DNA from: Sebaldella sp. S0638
GTDB lineage: Bacteria > Fusobacteriota > Fusobacteriia > Fusobacteriales > Leptotrichiaceae
Reading direction: 5' to 3'
Length of the DNA stretch: 33,268 nucleotides
NCBI RefSeq assembly: GCF_024158605.1
Contig: NZ_JAMZGM010000043.1
Coordinates: 1 to 33,268 of the forward strand
The position numbers and the translations under genes were made by a program. Under the pieces are notes generated by a model, which saw only the letters and a list, made by a program, of their open reading frames with translations, did not search any database and had not been told where the DNA came from. Shown in pieces: positions 27,076 to 33,268 of the stretch; within the stretch, counting starts at the first letter, position 1; each line of letters starts with the position of its first letter.

Positions 27076-27546
27076 TTAAATTGTAAAGTCTATCTCAAAT
27101 TTTTCGCCTTCCTCTAAATAGTCAGCAAGCTGTCCCATATCTTTTGAAATTCCTTTTAAATATGGAAGATTAGTAATTTTTCTAATGAATTTATCATTAA
27201 TCTTCTGCCAAGCCTGAAAAATTGAATCCATTTCTGCTATTCCTTTTTTAGTAATTTTGGTATACGACTTTTTCCCTTCTTTTTCTCTCTCCACAAGCCC
27301 TTTTTCTGTAAGTTTGTCTACAAATCTGGTTACTGTGGAAGGAGCAATTGCTAACTTATCTGCTATTTCACTAACTGATAATCCATCTCTTTGTTCATCC
27401 AAGAGTATCATCAGGTACCCGTGCGTCGGGCAAATCTCTAGATCTGAGAATGCATCTTCAGCGTACTTATTTGCTATTCTAAATAATCTAGAAATAGTGA
27501 AATATAGACAGTCGTCAAATTTTGATTCTTTTCTACATTTACTCAT
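27076..27546 (-). CDS. MarR-family transcriptional regulator
   Basis: A 156-residue dimeric winged-helix regulator. Residues about 10-50 form the dimer helix region. The DNA-binding HTH and wing lie at about 53-100 (LSVSEIADKLAIAPSTVTRFVDKLTEKGLVER, then EGKKSYTKITKKG). MarR proteins typically repress their own gene and neighbouring stress, efflux or metabolic genes, and are released by small ligands or oxidants. Two cysteines occur near the N-terminus (Cys4, Cys13) and one at about 39. Its target is not evident: the downstream dehydrogenase is behind a terminator. The ribosome binding stretch AAGGAAGTGAG precedes the ATG, and a near-consensus promoter lies just upstream. Confidence 0.88.
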   Translation of the reverse strand: MSKCRKESKFDDCLYFTISRLFRIANKYAEDAFSDLEICPTHGYLMILLDEQRDGLSVSEIADKLAIAPSTVTRFVDKLTEKGLVEREKEGKKSYTKITKKGIAEMDSIFQAWQKINDKFIRKITNLPYLKGISKDMGQLADYLEEGEKFEIDFTI

Positions 27547-27573
27547 TATTTCTCACTTCCTTCACTTACCTGT

Positions 27574-27609
27574 ATCTACAACTATATATCTTTTTTATAC
27601 ATTTGTCAA
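27574..27609 (-). promoter_or_regulatory. Promoter of the MarR gene
   Basis: On the minus strand, -35 TTGACA (plus 27609-27604), a 17-base spacer and -10 TATAGT (plus 27586-27581). A small palindrome TGTA-GA-TACA directly follows the -10 (plus 27571-27580), at the likely transcription start, and could be an autoregulatory site, though it is short. Confidence 0.75.
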
Positions 27610-27684
27610 GATTTTAATTTAATTTCTTTATTTTCTTTTATTTTATAAGGTAACTTATCATCTTACAATTTTCCGTCTTATTAA

Positions 27685-28722
27685 TTATTTAACTCTTTTT
27701 ATATAAAATTGAAATACTAATTTTATTATTATATATACAGGTATTGCTATAAAAGCTCCGATTATTCCAAATAAGGATCCGCCGATCAGAATAACCAGCA
27801 GTGTTGTAATCGGGTGAATATTCACAGACTTACTTGTCAGCCATGGCTTCACGATATTTGCTTCAATCCCCTGAAGTACCGTTATAATTATCAAAATGCT
27901 TATAAACAGATTCAGTGACTTCGTCGCAGCATATATCAATACCGGAATTATACTTATAAAAGGTCCGATAAACGGTATCAGATTTCCCATTCCTATTATT
28001 ATTGAGAATAACTGCACATAATCCACCTTTAAAAAATATAATACGACACTTGACAGTGTCCCAATTATAAAACAGTCAAGTAAAGTTACTTTTATATACT
28101 TTCCTACTGCATCGTCAATATCTTTCAGAAGCGGCAGTATATATTTTCTTTTGTTTCTGATGAGGGTTTTTCTCAATCCGATTTTTATACTGTCATAACT
28201 GAATAAAAGCATAACTGTGAAAATAGGTGTCATAAACATAAAACTGAATAATCCTGAAAATAACGCTATACTGGAATTTATCAGATTCATTGAATTAGAA
28301 AATAAATATTCTCTTACCTTCCCTACTACAGATTTCAGGTCAATTTTCGTACCGTCAAGGAAATCATTTATTTCCCTCTGGATTTGTTCCTGATTATTGA
28401 CAAAATAACTTATCAGCCCGTTAAACTGCTTTATTACCAACGGAAGTATCGAAACTATTATATATAACAAAAACAAAATAAAAACACTCAGAACTATAAT
28501 AATTGAGAATTTCTTATTAATTTTCAGTTTTTTTGAAAGTATATCTATAAACGGCATAAGACAATAAACTATTATGAATGATGAAATAAAAGGTATCAAA
28601 GCACCGATCACTATATTTACAGGCTTTCGTACATATTCATAATTTTGAAAAAATAAATATAGCGACAGCAGTACCAATACCAGTATCACTAATATCTGTC
28701 TTATTTCTCTGTATTTTCTCAT
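27685..28722 (-). CDS. AI-2E family membrane protein (copy 2)
   Basis: A polytopic inner-membrane protein of the AI-2E transporter family, about 345 residues with seven to eight predicted helices. The family has members linked to autoinducer-2 export and to sodium/proton exchange, so the substrate is open. Conserved pieces are FISSFIIVYCLMPF near the N-terminus, MGNLIPFIGPFISIIP, KPWLTSKSVNIHPITTLLVILIGG and GIIGAFIAIPVYIIIK. I prefer ATG 28722: it follows AGGGG by 8 bases and lies 1 base after the previous gene's stop. The longer frame from 28758 would add 12 residues inside that gene. It is the last gene of the der operon and clearly a paralogue of the gene before it. Confidence 0.82.
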   Translation of the reverse strand: MRKYREIRQILVILVLVLLSLYLFFQNYEYVRKPVNIVIGALIPFISSFIIVYCLMPFIDILSKKLKINKKFSIIIVLSVFILFLLYIIVSILPLVIKQFNGLISYFVNNQEQIQREINDFLDGTKIDLKSVVGKVREYLFSNSMNLINSSIALFSGLFSFMFMTPIFTVMLLFSYDSIKIGLRKTLIRNKRKYILPLLKDIDDAVGKYIKVTLLDCFIIGTLSSVVLYFLKVDYVQLFSIIIGMGNLIPFIGPFISIIPVLIYAATKSLNLFISILIIITVLQGIEANIVKPWLTSKSVNIHPITTLLVILIGGSLFGIIGAFIAIPVYIIIKLVFQFYIKRVK

Positions 28723-28723
28723 T

Positions 28724-29764
28724 TTATACCCCTGACTTATTATTTTTATAATATTCATATATTACTTTTATTACAAGATATACCGGAATTGCTATTAAAG
28801 CACCGATTATCCCGAAAAGGCTTCCCCCTATAAGCAGCACCAAAAGGGTAGTAAGCTCATGTATTTCCACTGTTTTACTTGTTATGTACGGCACAAGAAA
28901 TACTGATTCCAATGTCTGTATAAATACTATCGCCAGTAAAACTCCGATAAATATATTAAATGACTGAAGCAAGGCAAATAAACATGCCGGTATTGCACCT
29001 ATTACAGGCCCTACATAAGGAACAAGGTTTGTTATCCCTATTATAACTGAAAATAAAAGGGCAAATTTTAGTCCTAATAATGAAAAAATAATATATACTA
29101 ATGTTCCCACTACAAAACAGTCTATCAGCTTTCCCTTTACATATTTTCCCAATACCACATCTATGTTACGCATTATTACTATAACATCTCTTCTGTCAGC
29201 TTCCAGAACACGAAATTTCAGCTTCATTTTCAGACTCCGGTAATCTTTCATAAGTAAAAATAAAAATATAGGTGTCATAAAAATTATACTGAAAAAAGCT
29301 TTTATAAGTGAAATCCCGGAATTCAGCAGACTGAATATATATCTGAAAAACCACTCTTTCAGCTTATTTATCACTTCTGATACATCTATACTGGAATGCT
29401 CTATATACTTAGAGGCTTTCAGCTGTATTTCGCTCTGATGGTTTATTATAAAGTTTATCATGCTGTTAAACTGGCTTACCACTTCCGGCACAATTGCCAG
29501 AACCATAGCAATAAAAATAAGCATAACTACAAAATAAACTATCAGAAAAGCACTCAGTCTTTTAAGATTCAGTTTTTTTTCCAGAAATTCCACTGCCGGC
29601 TCAAGAACATAAGTAATAACAAAAGCAAGAATAAACGGTATCAAAGCGCTTAGTATCACATTTAAAAACGGTACAAAATACGGCAGAACCTTTATCATAA
29701 GAAATAAACATATCAAACATAAGACAAGTGTAATAAGCTTATCTTTTGCCTTTTCAATATCCAT
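28724..29764 (-). CDS. AI-2E family membrane protein (copy 1)
   Basis: A 346-residue polytopic inner-membrane protein of the AI-2E family with about eight helices. It shares with copy 2 the blocks ALIPFILAFVITYVLEP, ITNLVPYVGPVIGAIP, VPYITSKTVEIHELTTLLVLLIGGSLFGIIGALIAIPVYL and a KYVKGKLIDCFVVGTL segment. Its ATG overlaps the der stop by one base (TAATG), so translation is coupled to der. The transported substrate cannot be read from sequence. The tandem pair probably arose by duplication, and the two proteins might form a heteromeric complex. Confidence 0.82.
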   Translation of the reverse strand: MDIEKAKDKLITLVLCLICLFLMIKVLPYFVPFLNVILSALIPFILAFVITYVLEPAVEFLEKKLNLKRLSAFLIVYFVVMLIFIAMVLAIVPEVVSQFNSMINFIINHQSEIQLKASKYIEHSSIDVSEVINKLKEWFFRYIFSLLNSGISLIKAFFSIIFMTPIFLFLLMKDYRSLKMKLKFRVLEADRRDVIVIMRNIDVVLGKYVKGKLIDCFVVGTLVYIIFSLLGLKFALLFSVIIGITNLVPYVGPVIGAIPACLFALLQSFNIFIGVLLAIVFIQTLESVFLVPYITSKTVEIHELTTLLVLLIGGSLFGIIGALIAIPVYLVIKVIYEYYKNNKSGV

Positions 29765-31086
29765 TAAAAATTCCTTTCACTCTTCTTATTAAAGATAAAT
29801 TCAATAGGTGATCCTTCAAAACCAAAATATTCCCTGAATTTATTTTCCAGATATCTTTTATATGAAAAATGTACAAGCTCAGGATCATTAGCAAAGAATA
29901 CAAATCTCGGCGGTGCTGTTCCTATCTGCGTCACATAATTTATTTTTACTGCTCTTCCTTTTCTTGTCGGCACAGGATTAACTGCAATCATTTCACCAAG
30001 TACCTGATTTAGCACTCCTGTTGATATCTTTTTGTTATATTCTTCAAATACGTCATTTATCTGATCCAGAACAGGCATAACTCTTTGTCCGGTCAAAGCC
30101 GACATTGTAATTACCGGTGCATAGCTCAAAAACGGAAGCTCTGCTTTTACCAGCTCTGTAAACTGCTTTACAGTTGTATTGTCTTTTTCTATAAGATCCC
30201 ATTTATTTATGGCTATTATCAAAGGTTTTTTCTCATCATATATCAGACCGGCCACTCTTTTATCCTGCTCTGTTACAAGCTCAGTAGAATCCAGCATAAG
30301 GATACATACATTCGCTCTGCTGATTGCTTTTATTGCTCTCAGCACACTGTAATATTCTACAGCATCGTCTATTTTTGATTTTCTTCTGATTCCTGCTGTA
30401 TCTATTATTCTGTATTTTCTATTTTTATATTTGAAGTCAGAATCAATAGAATCTCTTGTTGTTCCTGCGATCTCACTAACGATACTTCTTTCCTTATTTA
30501 ATATCTTATTTACAAGAGATGATTTTCCGGCATTAGGTCTCCCGAGAACAGCTATACTCAGTACCTCTTCCTCCTGAACAGTATTTACTTTATCGAATTT
30601 CCCCACTACTGCATCAAGAAGATCTCCGAGATTGACTTTATGCTCCCCGGAAATACCTATCACTTCTTCAAATCCAAGACCAAAAAATTCATAAATTCTT
30701 TCCTGATTTTTTATATAATCATCTATTTTGTTCACGGCTACTATGACTTTCTTATCTTTCTTTCTCAAAACAGAGGCCACTTCCTCATCCAGACCAGTTA
30801 TTCCGTATTTCCCGTCTACAAGAAAGATAACTACATCTGCCTCGTCTATAGCTACCTGAGCCTGATCTTTTATTTTGCTCATAATAAAATCCTGAGTCTT
30901 AGGCTCCAGACCTCCTGTATCTACCAGAGTAAAATCTTTTCCTGACCATTCCACATCTCTATATAATCTGTCCCTTGTAACTCCGGGCTCATCTTTTACT
31001 ATCGATAATCTTTCACCTATAAGCTTGTTAAAAAGCGTTGACTTTCCTACATTAGGTCTCCCGACTATTGCAACTATTGGTTTCAT
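29764..31086 (-). CDS. der: Ribosome biogenesis GTPase Der (EngA)
   Basis: Essential GTPase for maturation of the 50S ribosomal subunit; cytoplasmic. The 440 residues carry two tandem Era-like GTPase domains. Domain 1 has GRPNVGKS (9-16), DTGG (56-59) and NKID (119-122). Domain 2 has GRPNAGKS (182-189), DTAG (229-232) and NKWD (294-297). A C-terminal KH-like domain (about 350-440) follows, with VNYVTQ/PPRFVFFAND-type sequence. All G-motifs are intact and the length is standard. AAGGAGA precedes the ATG. It is the first gene of an operon with the two AI-2E proteins and has a likely extended -10 promoter of its own. Confidence 0.97.
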   Translation of the reverse strand: MKPIVAIVGRPNVGKSTLFNKLIGERLSIVKDEPGVTRDRLYRDVEWSGKDFTLVDTGGLEPKTQDFIMSKIKDQAQVAIDEADVVIFLVDGKYGITGLDEEVASVLRKKDKKVIVAVNKIDDYIKNQERIYEFFGLGFEEVIGISGEHKVNLGDLLDAVVGKFDKVNTVQEEEVLSIAVLGRPNAGKSSLVNKILNKERSIVSEIAGTTRDSIDSDFKYKNRKYRIIDTAGIRRKSKIDDAVEYYSVLRAIKAISRANVCILMLDSTELVTEQDKRVAGLIYDEKKPLIIAINKWDLIEKDNTTVKQFTELVKAELPFLSYAPVITMSALTGQRVMPVLDQINDVFEEYNKKISTGVLNQVLGEMIAVNPVPTRKGRAVKINYVTQIGTAPPRFVFFANDPELVHFSYKRYLENKFREYFGFEGSPIEFIFNKKSERNF

Positions 31087-31114
31087 AATCTTCTCCTTTT
31101 TTTCCTGTTATGTA

Positions 31115-31123
31115 ATTATATCA
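31115..31123 (-). promoter_or_regulatory. Extended -10 promoter of the der operon
   Basis: On the minus strand TGATATAAT (plus 31123-31115) lies about 30 bases before the der start. No good -35 is found 17 bases upstream, which is tolerated for extended -10 promoters. Confidence 0.5.
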
Positions 31124-31199
31124 TATTATTTAGTTTTCTGGGCTAGTTTTTTATATTTTCGTTTATAATTTCTTACAGTTTTTAATTTTATTCCGGCAT

Positions 31200-31243
31200 A
31201 TAAAAATTCAGCACAACAAACAGCTGTTTCACTGCACAGAATC
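31200..31243 (-). terminator. Terminator of the HxlR gene
   Basis: On the minus strand, just after the HxlR stop, AAACAG pairs with CTGTTT directly (a 12-base palindrome), extended outward by GCA/TGC and ATT/AAT across small internal loops, and followed by ATTTTTATA. The stem is imperfect at its base. Confidence 0.55.
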
Positions 31244-31258
31244 ACCCTTTTCATACTT

Positions 31259-31579
31259 CTATTTTGTTCTCTCTTTATACTCCTCACCCCATACAGTCAT
31301 TACGTCAAGAACCGGTTTCAGGCTGTATCCTGTTTCTGTCAAAGTATATTCTACCTTAGGCGGTACTTCTGCATATACTTTTCTTGCAACCAGACCATTT
31401 GTTTCCATTGTACGCAGATTTGAAGTCAGTACCTTCTGCGATACACCATTAATCCCTTTTTTCAATTCTCCAAAACGCTTTGTTCCATCCATTAAATCAC
31501 GTAAAATCAATACTTTCCATTTATCTCCGATTAATTGCAGTGTTGCCTCAACGGGACATGCAGGTAATTCTTTTTTCAT
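31259..31579 (-). CDS. HxlR-family transcriptional regulator
   Basis: A 106-residue winged-helix regulator of the HxlR family, which commonly senses aldehydes, quinones or oxidants and controls a divergent oxidoreductase gene. I choose ATG 31579 because GGAGG (plus 31591-31587) is 7 bases from it but only 1 base from the ATG at 31585. The N-terminal ACPVE puts Cys8 at the place of the redox-sensing cysteine of related regulators. The HTH region reads LIGDKWKVLILRDLMDGTKRFGELKKGI, then VSQKVLTSNLRTMETNGLV and the wing KVYAEVPPKVEYTLTETG. It is divergent from an NAD(P)-binding protein gene, the usual target, but that gene is truncated here. Confidence 0.88.
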   Translation of the reverse strand: MKKELPACPVEATLQLIGDKWKVLILRDLMDGTKRFGELKKGINGVSQKVLTSNLRTMETNGLVARKVYAEVPPKVEYTLTETGYSLKPVLDVMTVWGEEYKERTK

Positions 31580-31612
31580 TTTCATTCCTCCAAAAGTCTT
31601 TATTTATCATAA

Positions 31613-31649
31613 TAGTTTCTTAATGGTAACTATAGCACAAAAAAGTGCT
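31613..31649. promoter_or_regulatory. Two palindromes in the HxlR divergent region (operator candidates)
   Basis: TAGTTTC-TTAATG-GTAACTA (31613-31632) is a near-perfect inverted repeat with one mismatch. AGCAC-AAAAAA-GTGCT (31634-31649... core 31634-31638 and 31645-31649) is a perfect inverted repeat. Both have 6-base spacers and they are one base apart, between the HxlR start and the -10 of the divergent gene. This is where an HxlR dimer would be expected to bind. Confidence 0.5.
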
Positions 31650-31652
31650 TAC

Positions 31653-31679
31653 TTTACAATTTATCCATACTATTATAAT
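31653..31679 (+). promoter_or_regulatory. Promoter of the divergent oxidoreductase gene
   Basis: -10 TATAAT at 31674-31679 with TTTACA at 31653-31658; the 15-base spacer is shorter than ideal, as in some regulator-controlled promoters. AGGAGG precedes the ATG at 31727. Confidence 0.45.
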
Positions 31680-31726
31680 ATATCACTATAGATAAAAAAT
31701 CAAATAAATATTCAGGAGGATAAATT

Positions 31727-31951
31727 ATGAAAATAGCAATCATCGGAGCAAATGGAAAAGCAGGAAGACTATTAGCAGAAGAAGCTTTGGAAAGAGGACA
31801 CGACGTAACGGCTGTAGCACGTGACAGCAGCAAGATCAACAGTAAAAAAGTCAAAATTATGGAAAAAGATTTATTTAGTCTTACATATGATGATCTAAAA
31901 GATAACGATTGTTCTGGTATACTAAAGTTGAAACAGCAAGTGATAGTTTGA
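31727..31951 (+). pseudogene. NAD(P)-binding (NmrA/YwnB-like) oxidoreductase, truncated by IS insertion
   Basis: Only the N-terminal Rossmann part remains. MKIAIIGANGKAGRLLAEEA has the GxxGxxG dinucleotide motif, followed by GHDVTAVARD and the acidic strand end near MEKDLF. Relatives are about 210-220 residues. The native sequence stops after residue 61 (DDLKDND, base 31909). The last 13 codons, to the stop at 31951, come from the inserted element whose left end starts at 31910. The rest of the gene is not found on the far side of the element. The gene starts after AGGAGG and is divergent from hxlR, its probable regulator. The remnant cannot make a working enzyme. Confidence 0.8.
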
Positions 31952-31983
31952 TAAAATTAAATTATTAAAGGAGCTGTTTAAAA

Positions 31984-32274
31984 ATGACTAAAAAAATAAA
32001 ATATGATCAGGAATTAAAAAATCATATCATAAGGCTACACTTAGAAGAGGGCAGAACAATAAAGAGTTTAACAGAAGAATATAAACTGGGAAAAGGTACC
32101 ATAAGATACTGGCTACATCATAGAAGCAAAGAATGCCAAACAAATATTGAAATAAAAAATGAAAATGATTCATATAGAAAAATTATGAAATTACAAAAAG
32201 AATTAGCTGAAGTAAAAAAGGAGAATGATTTCCTAAAAAAAGCAGCGGCATTCTTTGCAAAGGAACTAGACTAG
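31984..32274 (+). CDS. IS3-family transposase OrfA
   Basis: A 96-residue DNA-binding protein of an IS3 element. The N-terminal helix-turn-helix (about 8-45, YDQELKNHIIRLHLEEGRTI then LTEEYKLGKGTIRYWL) binds the element ends. A leucine-zipper-like coiled coil (about 55-85, IMKLQKELAEVKKENDFLKK) mediates oligomerisation. The coil ends at an A7G run (32235-32242), where ribosomes can slip back one base to make the OrfAB transposase. OrfA alone often acts as inhibitor. GGAG at 31970-31973 lies 10 bases before the ATG. Confidence 0.85.
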   Translation: MTKKIKYDQELKNHIIRLHLEEGRTIKSLTEEYKLGKGTIRYWLHHRSKECQTNIEIKNENDSYRKIMKLQKELAEVKKENDFLKKAAAFFAKELD

Positions 32275-33068
32275 AACAGTATATATTTATCAAACTAAAC
32301 TCTTTAAAATATGGTCTTAGATGGTTACTTAGAAAATTCGCTATATCATCTAATGCTTACTACAATTACTTAAAACATAGAAAAAAAGATTACGAATCAA
32401 GAAAACTTAATATTTTAAAAAGAATAGAAGAGATTTACCATCAGAATCATGGAAATCCAGGCTATAGAATGATGCATGACTATTTAAATTTAGAAGGAAT
32501 TCTCGTTTCAAGGTCGACTGTGTACAGATATATGAAAGAATTAGGAATTAAAGCAATTATTAACAAAAGGAAACCGTTGTATATGAAGAGAAAAGCTCAT
32601 AAAATATTTGAAAATATAATTAATAGAAATTTTAATGTAGATCAGCCTAATAAACTATGGTGTACTGATTTTACATATTTGCCTATGTCTAATGGAAAAA
32701 TGAGATATAATTGTACAATTATTGATTTATATAACAGAGAAGTTATTGCTACTCTTAACAGTAACCGTATATCTGCAGAATTAGCTGTAGAGACTTTAAA
32801 GATAGCTATGAAAAGAAGGAAGAATTTTAAAAATGTAATTCTTCATAGTGATCGGGGCAGTCAGTACACTTCAAAGGAATTTATAAATTTTTGCTGTAAA
32901 AATGATATTAAACAAAGTATGAGTCGTGGTGGATGTCCATATGACAATGCAGTTATCGAAAGATTTTTCAATACATTTAAAAATGAATTTTTTAATTTAT
33001 ATTCATTTAATGACTGTGGAATATTGGAGGGAGTGTGCAAGAAAGTCTGTAAATTAAATCTGATATAA
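32235..33068 (+). CDS. IS3-family transposase OrfB (DDE integrase), frameshift-expressed, C-terminus replaced
   Basis: Catalytic part of the transposase, an rve-type integrase. This frame has no ATG, GTG or TTG between its upstream stop (32226) and ATG 32469, yet already codes typical OrfB sequence there (LRWLLRKFAISSNAYYNYL, HQNHGNPGYRMM). It must therefore be made by -1 slippage at the A7G run, in the reading A AAA AAA G. The DDE triad is visible: Asp in WCTDFTY, Asp in LHSDRGSQYTS and Glu in PYDNAVIERFF. After NLYSFND (about base 33014) the expected 40 or so residues (with a YNxxRPH-type stretch) are absent, and 17 unrelated residues lead to the stop. The transposase is probably defective. 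Confidence 0.75.
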   Translation, partial: KKSSGILCKGTRLEQYIFIKLNSLKYGLRWLLRKFAISSNAYYNYLKHRKKDYESRKLNILKRIEEIYHQNHGNPGYRMMHDYLNLEGILVSRSTVYRYMKELGIKAIINKRKPLYMKRKAHKIFENIINRNFNVDQPNKLWCTDFTYLPMSNGKMRYNCTIIDLYNREVIATLNSNRISAELAVETLKIAMKRRKNFKNVILHSDRGSQYTSKEFINFCCKNDIKQSMSRGGCPYDNAVIERFFNTFKNEFFNLYSFNDCGILEGVCKKVCKLNLI

Positions 33069-33150
33069 TAAAAGATTTGTTTTTCATATATTGATTTATC
33101 TATTAAAATATACCTCATAAAAATTAGCATGTCAAGATTGCATCCCTTAA

Positions 33151-33167
33151 AGGATGCTTTTTTAAAA
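33151..33167 (+). terminator. Terminator near the right end of the IS element
   Basis: GCATCC pairs with GGATGC around CTTAAA, followed by a T-run (33158-33163). It lies about 85 bases after the orfB stop and inside the element's right end. Confidence 0.6.
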
Positions 33168-33234
33168 CACCTTTAAATTGGCAGTCTTCCTTCTGTAGTG
33201 CTATAGTAAAGTAGGAACACCAAAATCTAAACAA

Positions 33235-33268
33235 TGATATAATAAAAAAAGAAAGAGGTGTTTTGAAA
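33235..33268 (+). promoter_or_regulatory. Extended -10 and leader of a gene running off the right edge
   Basis: TGATATAAT at 33235-33243 is an extended -10. A ribosome-binding-like AGAGGTG follows (33254-33260), and a TTG at 33263 could be a start codon, though the spacing is short. AGGTGTTTT at 33256-33264 is an inverted copy of AAAACACCT at 33164-33172. The gene itself is outside the window. Confidence 0.35.

Larger units (their letters stand above)
31910..33219 (+). mobile_element. IS3-family insertion sequence, about 1310 bases, right part rearranged
   Basis: The left end TGTTCTGGTATACTAAAG (31910-31927) matches, imperfectly and with one gap, the reverse complement of the right end CTATAGTAAAGTAGGAACA (33201-33219). 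The ends are TG and CA, as in IS3 elements. Inside are orfA (31984-32274), a -1 frameshift site, orfB (32235-33068) and a terminator (33151-33167). No target duplication is evident (GAT on the left, CCA on the right), and the interrupted gene does not resume, so the flanks have been rearranged. Confidence 0.6.

Noticed and set aside
28723-28758. ATG 28758 as the start of the second AI-2E gene
   Set aside because: It lies inside the previous gene; ATG 28722 has a ribosome binding site and sits one base after that gene's stop.
32861-33130. Minus-strand open frame (89 codons) at the IS right end
   Set aside because: Antisense to orfB and its tail, with no ribosome binding site or recognisable protein.
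33164-33264. AAAACACCT / AGGTGTTTT as terminal repeats of a small mobile element
   Set aside because: Only 9 bp in AT-rich DNA and partly made of a ribosome-binding-like sequence; chance is likely, so it is noted only in the leader entry.

Overview
The window looks like chromosomal DNA of a Gram-negative, AT-rich fusobacterium, most likely of the Leptotrichiaceae; a Sebaldella-type genome would fit. The grounds are the low-GC codon use, a heptose kinase (so LPS is made), a very large adhesin with a fusobacterial-style N-terminal domain, glycine/asparagine-rich rungs and a C-terminal autotransporter barrel, and type IV pilus/type II secretion-like genes scattered over more than one locus. The species is an inference. 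No rRNA, tRNA or CRISPR array was seen.

Layout. (1) 1-3382: what may be the tip of an insertion sequence runs into a start-less minor pseudopilin, followed by a GspL/PilM-N-like protein, a GspM/PilO-like protein and a short secretin. An SGNH-hydrolase-fold gene whose catalytic Asp-His pair looks replaced follows (3417-4547). (2) 4638-11386: a tight six-gene plus-strand operon with rfaE1 (LPS heptose), an ABC exporter of MsbA type, a ROK fructokinase-like kinase, an MFS transporter, ispF (MEP isoprenoid pathway) and a GspF/PilC-like platform protein that belongs functionally with region 1. (3) 11478-13834: gap and pgk, the lower-glycolysis pair, with a strong promoter and a hairpin terminator between the genes. 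(4) 13835-14492: an AT-rich gap holding the pgk terminator, an orphan minus-strand terminator (possible small RNA) and the adhesin leader. (5) 14493-25628: one 3711-residue autotransporter adhesin whose passenger contains three diverged super-repeats of about 670-720 residues. (6) 25877-31086, minus strand: a Gfo/Idh/MocA dehydrogenase, a MarR regulator, and an operon of der (EngA) with two tandem AI-2E-type membrane proteins. (7) 31259-33268: an HxlR regulator divergent from an NAD(P)-binding oxidoreductase gene that is cut after 61 codons by an IS3-family element with a frameshift-expressed transposase. The element's orfB has lost its normal C-terminus, and the right flank does not resume the interrupted gene.

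How the parts fit. Regions 1 and 2 supply parts of a pilus/secretion machine (pseudopilin, assembly proteins, secretin, inner-membrane platform) without an ATPase or prepilin peptidase in view, beside genes for making and exporting the outer envelope. The giant adhesin is the main surface product. The two ends of the window look like sites of IS damage, one to the pseudopilin and one to the HxlR partner gene. I did not find a complete, clearly new multi-gene system. The best leads are the modular adhesin with its single cysteine pair, the altered SGNH protein, the split pilus locus, the orphan small-RNA candidate and the rearranged IS3 end.
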